In this document: positions 56,643 to 64,000 of the stretch, one piece after another
Layout: the number at the start of each line of letters is the position of its first letter
Position numbering within the stretch: position 1 is the first letter of the stretch
NCBI RefSeq assembly: GCF_009765785.1
Contig: NZ_LMUT01000003.1
Span: 607,570 to 671,569, forward strand
Source of the DNA: Granulicella sp. L46
GTDB lineage: Bacteria; Acidobacteriota; Terriglobia; Terriglobales; Acidobacteriaceae
Reading direction: 5' to 3'
Length of the DNA: 64,000 nt
Made by a program: the position numbers and the translations under genes
The notes under the pieces: model-generated
Databases searched by the model: none
What the model saw: the letters and a program-made list of their open reading frames with translations, nothing else
Told to the model about the DNA's origin: nothing

Positions 56643-58691
56643 ATGCAACAATACCTAATGCCCGCCGCCGCGCCATCCCCCGCACCGAAGCGCGCATTCA
56701 TCCTCATCCCCTTCGCCGTACTCCTGGTCCTCCACCCCCTCCTAATTCACGGCCCCTCCTGCGGCCAGGACCTCGCCTTCCACGTCCAAAGCTGGCTCGA
56801 CGCCGCGCACCAACTCCGCCACGGCACCCTCTACCCCCACTGGGACGCAACCGCCGCCTGGAACGCCGGCGAACCCCGCTTCCTCTTCTACCCCCCAATC
56901 TCCTGGCTACTCGGCGCCGTCCTCACGCTCATCTTTCCCACCATCCTCTGCCCAACAATCTTCATCGCCATCGCTCTCCTCGCCTCCGGCTTCACCTTCC
57001 ACAAACTAGCCAGCGAGTTCGCAAGCCCCAACGCCTCCCTCATCGCCTCCACGCTCTACCTAGCCAACCCCTACATGCTCTTCACGGCTTTCGAGCGCTC
57101 TGCCCTGGCCGAACTCCTAGCCGCCGCCTGGATCCCCCTCCTACTACTAGCCATCCTCCGCTCACGGCCCACCATCCGCGCCATCGCAATCCCGCTAGCC
57201 CTCCTCTGGCTAACCAACGCCCCCGCCGCCGTCATCGGCAGCTACACCCTCGCCCTCCTCGCAACCCTCCGCATCGTCTCTTCTTTCGCAACAAAGAAAG
57301 CCCGTCATCCTGAGCGGACCCTTCACACCGTGAAGGGGGAGTCGAAGGACCCCGAAACCTATAGCCAACCCCTCTCGCCCATCCCTTTTCAACCGCGATC
57401 ACCCAGTCCCCTCCAACTCGCCCTCACTTACCTCGCCGGCACGATCCTCGGTCTAACTCTCCCGGCCATCTACCTGCTCCCCGCGGCCTACGAGCGCAAG
57501 TACATCCAGACAGCCATGGCCCTCCTCCCCAACATGCGCTACCAGGACAACTTCCTCTTCACCCACACCACCGACGCCGCCCACAACGCTGTCAACCACT
57601 CCATCAGCCTCCTAGCCCTGACCCTCCTGCTCCTAGCCGCTGCCTCCTTTCTAACCTTGCTCCTCAAAAAACCCCTCACCCGAAAAAACTTCGCCGCAAA
57701 AAAGCCCGTCCCCTTGCGCTCCCAAGAATCTGTCATCCTGAGCGAAGTCTCTCGCAGCAACGCGCGAGAGACGCAGCCGAAGGACCCCGAAGCCCTCAAC
57801 CCCACCGATATAGCCGGCCCCTTCTCAACCAATACCCCCGCGACCCTCACTTACACCCTCGCTCTCCTCACCATCGCGATCGCGATCCTCCTCACCCCCG
57901 TCTCCGCCCCCATCTGGCACCATCTCCCCAACCTCGCCTACCTCCAATTCCCCTGGCGCCTCCTCACACTCCTAACCCCGATCCTCGCCCTAACTATCGC
58001 CCTACTCCTCGACACACCCAAAATTATGGGTGCCCCAGGTCTCGCTTCTGAGATCTGGGTTAGCAGAACGCCGAGCGGCCTCACCACCGCCCTGTCTCTC
58101 CTCCTCCCGCTAGCCCTAGCCGTCCCCGCCTACCGCCTCTACCACCAACCCTGCGATCCCACCGACGACCCCAAGCACCTCGCCCAACTCTTCACCACCC
58201 ACCACGGCTTTCCCCCCACCGACGAGTACACCCCCACCCTCGCCGACAACGACCCCCTCCGCTCCAACAACCCCGCCTACTGGCTAGCCCCTTCCCCCAA
58301 CGACCCCGCGCCCAACACCACCCCCACCGCCTCCGAACTCAACCCCTCGCTCGACACTGACGACACCCCCATCCCCGACACCGAAACCCTCTCCACCCCA
58401 GGCCCCCACCACTTCCAAATCCACGCCCCCACCCCCAGCTATCTCATCCTCAATCTCCGCGACTACCCCAACTGGCGAATCACCACGACTTCAAAACCCT
58501 CGCCGTCCGCGCAGGACCCCGCCCACATCCCCCGCCCTGACGGCCTCATCGCCATCTCCCTCAATCATGCCGACGACTACACCATCAACATCACCTGGCA
58601 CCGCACCCTCGATCAGCAGCTAGGCCTGGCCCTCACCACCCTCGCCTTCATAGCCCTCGCCCTCACCTACCGCCGCAAACCGAACACATAA
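56643..58691 (+). CDS. Large GT-C/YfhO-like membrane protein with repeat insertions
   Basis: The 682-residue product has about eleven hydrophobic segments and a periplasmic C-terminal domain. An early loop CGQDLAFHVQSWLDAAHQL contains the acidic/His pattern, and YPPISWLLGAV resembles GT-C glycosyltransferases or YfhO-like proteins, so transfer from a lipid-linked sugar is possible but unproven. Four segments are repeat-derived: KARHPERTLHTVKGESKDPE (57304), SQESVILSEVSRSNARETQP (57732), GAPGLASEIWVSRTPS (58028) and PSPSAQDP (58503). They fall in loops between predicted membrane helices. The C-terminal domain is Thr/Pro-rich before LILNLRDYPNWRI. Confidence 0.75.
   Translation: MQQYLMPAAAPSPAPKRAFILIPFAVLLVLHPLLIHGPSCGQDLAFHVQSWLDAAHQLRHGTLYPHWDATAAWNAGEPRFLFYPPISWLLGAVLTLIFPTILCPTIFIAIALLASGFTFHKLASEFASPNASLIASTLYLANPYMLFTAFERSALAELLAAAWIPLLLLAILRSRPTIRAIAIPLALLWLTNAPAAVIGSYTLALLATLRIVSSFATKKARHPERTLHTVKGESKDPETYSQPLSPIPFQPRSPSPLQLALTYLAGTILGLTLPAIYLLPAAYERKYIQTAMALLPNMRYQDNFLFTHTTDAAHNAVNHSISLLALTLLLLAAASFLTLLLKKPLTRKNFAAKKPVPLRSQESVILSEVSRSNARETQPKDPEALNPTDIAGPFSTNTPATLTYTLALLTIAIAILLTPVSAPIWHHLPNLAYLQFPWRLLTLLTPILALTIALLLDTPKIMGAPGLASEIWVSRTPSGLTTALSLLLPLALAVPAYRLYHQPCDPTDDPKHLAQLFTTHHGFPPTDEYTPTLADNDPLRSNNPAYWLAPSPNDPAPNTTPTASELNPSLDTDDTPIPDTETLSTPGPHHFQIHAPTPSYLILNLRDYPNWRITTTSKPSPSAQDPAHIPRPDGLIAISLNHADDYTINITWHRTLDQQLGLALTTLAFIALALTYRRKPNT
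57304..57354 (+). repeat. GTCAT element with CCCTTCAC/GTGAAGGG arms inside the membrane-protein gene
   Basis: The element starts GTCATCCTGAGCG, has CCCTTCAC-acc-GTGAAGGG as inner hairpin and ends GTCGAAGGACCCCG. It is translated in frame in a loop. Confidence 0.85.
57732..57789 (+). repeat. GTCAT element with GTCTCTCGC/GCGAGAGAC arms inside the membrane-protein gene
   Basis: The element starts GTCATCCTGAGCGAA, contains GTCTCTCGC...GCGAGAGAC and ends GCCGAAGGACCCCG. It is read in a different frame from the copy at 57304. Confidence 0.85.
58028..58072 (+). repeat. GGGTGCCCC hairpin inside the membrane-protein gene
   Basis: CCCAGGTCTC-gcttct-GAGATCTGGG forms a stem with one G-T wobble, followed by TTAGCAGAACGCC. 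Its reading frame differs from that of the acylase copy. Confidence 0.82.
58503..58517 (+). repeat. CCGTCCGCGCAGGAC element in the membrane-protein gene
   Basis: Exact copy of the 15-mer, again in the PSAQD frame, within the periplasmic domain. Confidence 0.85.
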
Positions 58692-59055
58692 ATCCCCCCA
58701 CCCCGAACATCGTCATCTCGACCGAAGCGCACAGCGCGTAGCGGAGAGACCCCTGTATTGGCACTTGCCTTTGCATTTGCATTTGCATTTGCACTTGCCT
58801 TTGCCTTTGCCTTTGCCTTTGCACTTGCCTTTGCCTTTGCCTTTGCACTTGCCTTCGCACTTGCCTTCGCACTTGCCTTTGCACTTGCTGTTGTTCTTGC
58901 TTTTCTGGCTGTCATTCCGAGCGCAGCGAGGAACCTGCATCTCGCGCGAAGCGCGCCCGTTCCCGCCTCTGCCTTTGCTAGACGCTAGAAGCTCACCCAC
59001 GATCCCAACTCCCGCCGCCCGCTCAGGACCGCAGGACGTAGAATCAACAGTGACC
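58692..59055. repeat. Composite repeat: GTCAT element, TTGCNT array, GTCAT element
   Basis: A GTCATCTCGACCG element (58712) ends CTGTATT. An array of about 20 TTGC-headed hexamers (TTGCCT, TTGCAT, TTGCAC) follows from about 58760 to 58895. A TTCTGGCT link and a second GTCAT element (58911, TTCC...GGAA core, ends ACCTGC) complete it. A partial PSAQD-like sequence precedes ispA. The array is open in several frames but encodes only Leu-Ala-Phe repeats, so no gene is called. Confidence 0.82.
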
Positions 59056-59991
59056 ATGAACCCTGAAGTGCAGAACATCCTAACCTCTGGCGTCACCCTC
59101 ACCGACGCAGCGCTCGAGCGCCTCCTCCCCTCGGCCACCACCGAACCCCACTCCATCCACCGCGCCATGCGCCACAGCACCTTCGCCGGCGGCAAGCGCC
59201 TCCGCCCCATCCTCTGCATGGAAGCCGCACGCATGGTAGCCGGCACCGGCCAGATCCCCGAAGGCGCAGCCGACCTCGGAGCCGCCATAGAAATGGCCCA
59301 CACCTACTCCCTCATCCACGACGACCTCCCCGCCCTCGACAATGACGACCTCCGTCGCGGCAAGCCCACCTGCCACGTAGCCTTCGGTGAAGCCATCGCG
59401 ATCCTCGCCGGCGACGCCCTGCAGAACCTAGCCTTCCAGGTCATCTCGAATCTCCCCGCCCCACCCGCCACCATCGTCGCCATCCTCCACGACTTCGCCC
59501 TCGCCATCGGCACCGGCGTAGGAGCCCCCACCGGAATCCCTCCCGGCATGATCGGAGGCCAGGTCGTCGATATCGAATCCGAGCACCACAAGCCCACCCC
59601 CGAGCTAGTCGAGCGCATCCACCGCGCCAAGACCGGCGCCCTCATCACCACCAGCATCGTCTGCGGTGGCCTGCTCGGCATGGCCTACGCGCCCGTCCAA
59701 CGCTCGCCCTCCGCGCAGGAGCTCCGCACCTTCGGCGAAAGTGCCGGCCTGGCCTTCCAGATCGTCGACGACATCCTCGACATGACCCAAACCTCTGCCG
59801 AGCTAGGCAAGACCGCCGGCAAAGACACCGCCTCCGACAAAGCCACCTGGCCCGCCGTCTACGGCATCGAGCAATCCAAAAAAGACGCCGCCTCCCTCAT
59901 CGCCGACGCCTTCGCCGCCCTCGAACCCTTCGGCGAATCCGCCACCCCCTTAAAATCCTTAGCCCAATATCTAGTCGACCGCACCCACTAA
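59056..59991 (+). CDS. ispA: Polyprenyl (farnesyl/geranylgeranyl) diphosphate synthase
   Basis: The 311-residue product condenses isopentenyl diphosphate with allylic diphosphates. It has FAGGKRLRPIL, the first aspartate motif HDDLPALDNDDLRRGKPT, GDALQNLAFQV and the second motif FQIVDDILDMT, with GKDTASDKATWPAVYG near the C terminus. The two-residue insertion in the first Asp motif is typical of bacterial farnesyl diphosphate synthases; exact chain length cannot be read. ATG 59056 is chosen; a GTG lies six bases earlier. The open frame upstream is the hexamer repeat array. Confidence 0.94.
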   Translation: MNPEVQNILTSGVTLTDAALERLLPSATTEPHSIHRAMRHSTFAGGKRLRPILCMEAARMVAGTGQIPEGAADLGAAIEMAHTYSLIHDDLPALDNDDLRRGKPTCHVAFGEAIAILAGDALQNLAFQVISNLPAPPATIVAILHDFALAIGTGVGAPTGIPPGMIGGQVVDIESEHHKPTPELVERIHRAKTGALITTSIVCGGLLGMAYAPVQRSPSAQELRTFGESAGLAFQIVDDILDMTQTSAELGKTAGKDTASDKATWPAVYGIEQSKKDAASLIADAFAALEPFGESATPLKSLAQYLVDRTH

Positions 59992-59995
59992 CCGC

Positions 59996-60089
59996 GTTGT
60001 CAGTTCTTAGTTCTCAGTTATCAGTTTCCCTCCATGGAGTCCTGAGAACGAACAACTGAGAACTGACAACTAACAACTGAGAACCGACA
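59996..60089. repeat. ACTGACAAC-type inverted repeat before the 60.1-kb gene
   Basis: GTTGTCAGTTCT (59996-60007) and AGAACTGACAAC (60059-60070) are a perfect 12-base inverted pair. GTTCTCAG and CTGAGAAC nest inside. A further ACAACTGAGAAC ends about seven bases before the ATG at 60093. It may terminate ispA transcription or control the next gene. Confidence 0.75.
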
Positions 60090-60092
60090 CCC

Positions 60093-60512
60093 ATGAATCT
60101 CCGTCCCCGCCACTACATCCTCCTCGCCGTCGTCATCGGCCTTTTCATCTTCAACATCGTCCGCCATCGCCGCGACCAGCGGAACCTCACCTCGACCAAC
60201 AACACCCCCGCGCCGGTCGTCATGACCACGCCGCGCATCAACACCCCCGCCTGGGTAGCCTTCGACCACGCCGCCTCCCTTCGCGACGATCCCCCCGCCA
60301 CCTTCAGTCCCGCTCTCCACGATCTACAGCAGCTCATTCCCGTCGACCCCAACCAGAAGGACGGCCACATCGAAGACATCAATGGCTGCCTCACCTGGCT
60401 CGAGTTCTACCGCCAGGGCGCCCAACCAATCCACCCCGACCCCACCATGAAAGACCGCGCCATCCGCCACATCGACGACTGCGTAAAGCTCCACAAGGAC
60501 AGCGGCAATTAG
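60093..60512 (+). CDS. Small membrane-anchored protein of unknown function
   Basis: The 139-residue product has one N-terminal anchor helix (YILLAVVIGLFIFNIV) with positive residues on both sides, then a periplasmic or cytoplasmic domain. The latter contains PAWVAFDHAASLRDDPPATF and DINGCLTWLEFYRQGA...IRHIDDCVKLHKD. Two cysteines could form a disulfide. I do not recognise the family. The ATG is preceded by the ACTGAGAAC-type repeat rather than a standard ribosome site. Confidence 0.6.
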   Translation: MNLRPRHYILLAVVIGLFIFNIVRHRRDQRNLTSTNNTPAPVVMTTPRINTPAWVAFDHAASLRDDPPATFSPALHDLQQLIPVDPNQKDGHIEDINGCLTWLEFYRQGAQPIHPDPTMKDRAIRHIDDCVKLHKDSGN

Positions 60513-60534
60513 CTAACCGCCCGACCACCGATCC

Positions 60535-60570
60535 GGGCGCCACCTATCTCGCTTTTGAGATGTGGGTTTC
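60535..60570 (+). repeat. Diverged GGGTGCCCC-type hairpin
   Basis: GGGCGCCACCTATCTC-gctttt-GAGATGTGGGTTT is a weaker member of the hairpin family. It lies between convergent genes and may help terminate the small anchored gene. Confidence 0.65.
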
Positions 60571-60607
60571 CACCGATCCCCACCCACTGCGAACTAACGA
60601 TTCAGCC

Positions 60608-62815
60608 TTACTGCGATGTACTCCCCGGCTGGACTGTACCTCCCGGTGAGACCGTACCACCCTCCGGCAGCGTACCCCGAATCGCGTCATCCAGCTCCAC
60701 GTGGTTCTTCTCCAACAAATCTCCCAGCGCATAATCCAGACTGATCCGCGCCTTCATCCAGTTTGACCGCGCCGCAATCTCGGTCGACTTCGCCTGCGCC
60801 AAATACGCCTCGTTCTGCAATACCAGCAAATCCGTCGACTGCCCCACCGACAACTTATCTCTCTCCGCATCCAGCAGCTGCCCCTGGTAGTCCCTGCTCT
60901 GCGACGCCGCCTCGTAAGCCGCCTGCGCCGTCTGCAACGCCACCACCGCCGTCTCCACATCCTCGCGAATCTGAGCCGCCATCTTCTCCGTGCGCGCCTG
61001 CACCTGCCGCAGCTGCACCGCATCCCGAGCCGCATCCGCCTGCGCCACACGGTTGCGCAGCGGCAGCGTCAACTGCAGCCCGCCTTGATAAATTGTCGAC
61101 ACCCTCAGCCCGCCCAGCGCCAGATCCTGCGGCGTCGTTGGCAATCCCGTCCCCGGCGACCCCAGCTGTTCATACGGCTGCTCCGTCGCTCCCCGCGTCT
61201 GCGCATTCGCATACAGATTCAACTGCGGCCGCGCGTTGTTGCGACTCGCCTCCACGCTGATCTTCCCTGTCTCCACCTGCAACTGCGCCTGCGCCAGATC
61301 AGGCCGCTGCGATAACCCCTGCCCCACCAGGTCCGGAACATCCAGGTCCTCCAGCTTATCCGGCACCACAATCCGATCCGTCGGCACAATCTCGTCGAAC
61401 TGCGCCGTGAACACCGGCGACGCCGTCCGCACCAACTGGTTGCGCAGAATAATCTCTTCCTGCTTGTACAGTCCCTGCGCCTGGATCAGCGCAAACCGGC
61501 TCGAGCTCTCCAGCGCCTTCGCCTGCGTCAATTGAATCGGCGCCAGCGTCCCCATCTCCTCCTGGTTCTCGTAATCCTGGCGCTGCTTCGTCGCCGCGCG
61601 CAGCGACTCCGTCTTCACCAGCACATCCTCACCCAGCGACACCAAATCAAAATACAGCCGCGACGTCCCGTAGATCGTTTGCAGCACCTGTTCCTCAAAC
61701 AGCAGTCGCGAAATCCTCTGGTCCACGCGCGCAATCCTCAGATAGCGCAGGTTCACTCCCCGCCCAAACCCCCGCAACAATGGCTGCGTCAGCGTCACAG
61801 AGGTGCTCGGCGTCGAAAACGGATTCAGCTGCGAAGCCGACCCGTACTCCACCGACGACGCATTGTTCCCAATCGCCACCAGCTGCAACCCTGTCGAAAA
61901 CCCCTGCATGTACGCCACATTCGCCGCAACAAAATTCATCGGCCCCGTGCTCGCCGTCGTCCCAGTTCCGGTCGTCGTCGTCCCCGTCCCCGTCGTCGTC
62001 GTGCCTTCCAGCGTCACCGAATCCGATCGCCGCAGATACCCCACATCGCCAATCAGCTGCGGATCAAACAGCGGCACCGACGGCCCCAAAGAATACGTAA
62101 ACCCCGTCGACAGCTGCGATAACGACTGCTGTATCTGCGTCGTCGAATTCAGCGACGTCAAATCCGTGACCGCCGGCGTCGTCGGATTGCTGTTCACCGT
62201 CACCGCATTCAACAGCGGCGATCCCGGCCCGCCCACCCCGTTCTGCGGCAGCTGCGCCGTGAAGTCGAGACCGCGCGTGCTCCCGCCCCCCGCGGCCCGC
62301 ACTGCATCTGTTCCCGCCAGCGTAATGTTGTAGCGCTCCGTCTCCACATCCAGATTATTTTCCAGTGCCAGCGCAATCGCATCCTGCAACGTCAGGTAAA
62401 GCTTCCCGTCGCGGATCAACCCATCCAGCCGCGTAGCATCCCCTTGAAACAGTGGTGGTACCGTCGGCCGCCGAAACGGCCCCAGGAACCCCAGAAAATC
62501 CGGCCGCAATCCAGTCACGCCCTCACGCTGCGGCTCCGTCTTCGAATCCTCTGCCTGCTGCAACTGCGGCTCCGGCGCATTCGGCGGCGGCACATGTCCA
62601 TCCAACGGCGAGATCTGCGGCACCCGCATCTTTGTCCCCGCATCCGTTCCCGTCACCGGCCCCGGCGGCACTGACCTCTGCGTCGGCTCAGGACTCAGCG
62701 CCGGTGTATTCTGCGGCGTCAGTGGCGGCGAAGGCGACTGCCCCCACACCACACCCGCAGCCGCCAGCAGCAGCAACGCAACTCCCTCGCTCCAACTCCG
62801 CCTCGCCCGCCTCAT
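60608..62815 (-). CDS. TolC-family outer-membrane efflux protein
   Basis: The 735-residue product has a signal peptide (EGVALLLLAAAGVVWGQ) and a Pro-rich extension of about 100 residues. Two TolC-type repeats follow (LTLQDAIALALENNLDVETERYN; LVGQGLSQRPDLAQAQLQVETGKISVEASRNNARPQLNLYA), with long coiled helices near the C terminus. It is about 250 residues longer than typical TolC, partly through a Thr/Gly-repeat loop near residue 280. It would form the outer-membrane duct for an RND pump. Its ATG overlaps the stop of the adaptor gene (ATGA), indicating translational coupling. Confidence 0.9.
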   Translation of the reverse strand: MRRARRSWSEGVALLLLAAAGVVWGQSPSPPLTPQNTPALSPEPTQRSVPPGPVTGTDAGTKMRVPQISPLDGHVPPPNAPEPQLQQAEDSKTEPQREGVTGLRPDFLGFLGPFRRPTVPPLFQGDATRLDGLIRDGKLYLTLQDAIALALENNLDVETERYNITLAGTDAVRAAGGGSTRGLDFTAQLPQNGVGGPGSPLLNAVTVNSNPTTPAVTDLTSLNSTTQIQQSLSQLSTGFTYSLGPSVPLFDPQLIGDVGYLRRSDSVTLEGTTTTGTGTTTTGTGTTASTGPMNFVAANVAYMQGFSTGLQLVAIGNNASSVEYGSASQLNPFSTPSTSVTLTQPLLRGFGRGVNLRYLRIARVDQRISRLLFEEQVLQTIYGTSRLYFDLVSLGEDVLVKTESLRAATKQRQDYENQEEMGTLAPIQLTQAKALESSSRFALIQAQGLYKQEEIILRNQLVRTASPVFTAQFDEIVPTDRIVVPDKLEDLDVPDLVGQGLSQRPDLAQAQLQVETGKISVEASRNNARPQLNLYANAQTRGATEQPYEQLGSPGTGLPTTPQDLALGGLRVSTIYQGGLQLTLPLRNRVAQADAARDAVQLRQVQARTEKMAAQIREDVETAVVALQTAQAAYEAASQSRDYQGQLLDAERDKLSVGQSTDLLVLQNEAYLAQAKSTEIAARSNWMKARISLDYALGDLLEKNHVELDDAIRGTLPEGGTVSPGGTVQPGSTSQ

Positions 62816-64000
62816 TGTTTACTCTCACTACTCTTCTGCTTACTCGGGCCCTGCTGCTTGCTTTTGCCCCCCTGGTTCTGCTGCCCTTGCTGCCCTTGCA
62901 GATTCTGGTCCGTAATATTCGCATTGCCATACTGCGTACTTCCGCCCAGCGGCACATTCTGCTTCGGCGCAGTCGACTGCTCCTCCGAACCCTTCGCCAT
63001 GTGCATCTCCACCGCCGCGCCCTCGACCACCTCATCGGTCACATCCGTCACAATGACGTCGCCGGCCTTCAACCCATTCACGATCTCCGTCTCGCTACCG
63101 AAGTCGCGCCCAATCGTCACCGGCACCCAGTGAATCTTCCCATCCACCACTGTCGCCACCATCGACGTATTCTTGCGAATCGCAATCGCGTCTCCGGTAA
63201 TCACCAGCGGCGCCTGCACTCCCGCCGCCGGCGGGAACGTCACCACCACGTACATGCCCGAGATCAGCTTGCCCGCCGAATTATCAATCTGCAACTCCGT
63301 CAACATCGTCCGTGTGTTCGCATCAATCGAATTCGCCGTCCGCGTTACCTCGGCAAACAATGGCGCGCCCTGATACTCTTGCACCTCAATCGGCGCCTTC
63401 AATCCCGGATGAATCACCGGCGCATACCCCTCCGGCACCGACACCAGAATTCGCAGCCGCTGCATCTGCGAGATCCCAAACAGCGGCCCACCCTGCCCCG
63501 GCGACTGCGCCGACACAGCCGACGTCGGCCCACTTCCCGAGCTGCCCGAACTATTCGACGCTCCCGCCTGCGTCGTTCCCCCGGCACTCGAGTTCTGCCC
63601 CTGTGGCGCCGGCGAACCCTGCGCCCCCGAGCTCGCCCCAGCCGCCGAAATCAGCGCCCCCACATCCACATCGCGCTCCGTAATCACGCCCGCAAACGGA
63701 GCCCGCACCTGCTCATAACTCTGCAGCGCCAACTGATGTTCTAGATTCGCGTTGAACGCATCCACGTTGCGCTGCGCCGCCTGCACATTCGCCACCTGCG
63801 ACCCGTAGTTCGCCTCCTGCGTGTCCCCGTCTTGCCGCGAAAAAACACCCTTCGCCACCAGCACCCGATAGCGCTGCACCGTCACCGTGTTCAGCGCCAA
63901 CTGAGACTTCTGCTGGTCCAGCTGCCGCTCCGCCTGGAACACCTGCTGCCGCGCCTGCGAAACCTGCGCATCCAAATCCGGCGCATCGATCACCGCCAGC
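62812..64000 (-). CDS. RND efflux periplasmic adaptor (5' end outside window)
   Basis: The frame is open to the right edge (at least 396 residues), so the GTG at 63993 need not be the start. The visible part begins in the first lipoyl half-motif (AVIDAPDLDAQVSQARQQ), continues through an alpha-helical hairpin and closes the lipoyl domain at YEQVRAPFAGVITERDVDVGALIS. The beta-barrel and membrane-proximal domains follow (ANTRTMLTELQIDN, VDGKIHWVPVTIG). A Gly/Ser/Gln-rich insert of about 55 residues sits just after the lipoyl motif, and the C-terminal 50 residues are Gln/Lys-rich. It overlaps the TolC-like gene by four bases. Confidence 0.9.
   Translation of the reverse strand, partial: LAVIDAPDLDAQVSQARQQVFQAERQLDQQKSQLALNTVTVQRYRVLVAKGVFSRQDGDTQEANYGSQVANVQAAQRNVDAFNANLEHQLALQSYEQVRAPFAGVITERDVDVGALISAAGASSGAQGSPAPQGQNSSAGGTTQAGASNSSGSSGSGPTSAVSAQSPGQGGPLFGISQMQRLRILVSVPEGYAPVIHPGLKAPIEVQEYQGAPLFAEVTRTANSIDANTRTMLTELQIDNSAGKLISGMYVVVTFPPAAGVQAPLVITGDAIAIRKNTSMVATVVDGKIHWVPVTIGRDFGSETEIVNGLKAGDVIVTDVTDEVVEGAAVEMHMAKGSEEQSTAPKQNVPLGGSTQYGNANITDQNLQGQQGQQNQGGKSKQQGPSKQKSSESKQ

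Noticed and set aside
58765-59055. A 97-residue extension of the prenyl synthase made of Leu, Ala, Phe and Pro.
   Set aside because: It is translation of the hexamer array; the family N terminus begins at 59056.
59707-59721. A CCCTCCGCGCAGGAG sequence in ispA resembling the PSAQD 15-mer.
   Set aside because: It has two mismatches and lies in a helix where the family tolerates similar residues, so it may be native; it is not counted as a copy.

Overview
The window looks like a chromosomal segment of a high-GC acidobacterium, most likely of the Terriglobia/Acidobacteriaceae type. This is an inference from gene content, GC-rich codon use and the many short dispersed repeats; no rRNA or other phylogenetic marker is present. 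I found no phage, integrase, transposase, CRISPR array, tRNA or rRNA gene.

Layout. (1) 1-10.2 kb, almost all minus strand: a winged-helix protein cut by the left edge, mutL, pyruvate kinase, a YihY-type membrane protein, a secreted thioredoxin-fold protein, acetyl-CoA synthetase and a DUF421 membrane protein. (2) 10.6-16.3 kb, envelope genes: a TonB-family protein, a secreted M48-like protein that has lost its HExxH motif, two small beta-barrel proteins and a CpxP/Spy-like protein. Clear intrinsic terminators separate several of them. (3) 16.6-33.7 kb, a branched-chain amino-acid cluster: a divergent LysR regulator, then leuA, leuB, leuC, leuD, ilvD, ilvB, ilvN and ilvC on the plus strand. 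Unrelated genes are interleaved: a metallo-beta-lactamase-fold protein, two secreted paralogues, an acyltransferase, a small membrane protein and a GNAT enzyme. Together they provide acetolactate to the valine/isoleucine keto acids and on to leucine; ilvA, ilvE and an alternative leuA are not here. (4) 33.7-45.4 kb: a PAS-GGDEF-EAL protein, a quinone oxidoreductase, a Lys-rich secreted peptide, a degenerate SpoIIE-type phosphatase next to a frameshifted HemN-like radical-SAM gene, a two-gene cytochrome-bd-like oxidase with c-type haems, an MbfA-like ferritin/VIT fusion and a TPR-HTH protein. (5) 45.7-60.5 kb: isocitrate lyase, dxr, rseP, a DHH-like phosphoesterase, a CPBP protease, a penicillin-acylase-family enzyme, a large GT-C-like membrane protein, a prenyl synthase and a small anchored protein. 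(6) 60.6-64 kb: a TolC-like outer-membrane protein translationally coupled to an RND adaptor cut by the right edge.

The most unusual feature is a dense set of short structured repeats from about 16.4 kb onward. One class begins GTCAT, has a hairpin core whose arms covary between copies, and ends CTGCTTC or CTGTATT. A second is a GGGTGCCCC-headed hairpin whose stem also covaries; one copy is the apparent terminator of ilvC. A third is an exact 15-mer, CCGTCCGCGCAGGAC. A fourth is an ACTGACAACTGAGAAC block just before start codons. Copies lie between genes and also in frame inside leuC, ilvB, ilvN, the CPBP protease, the penicillin acylase and the GT-C-like gene, so they visibly reshape proteins. 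All copies of the GTCAT class that I located read in the same direction. The architecture resembles REP/RAYT-type elements, but that is inference and no mobilising enzyme lies in the window.
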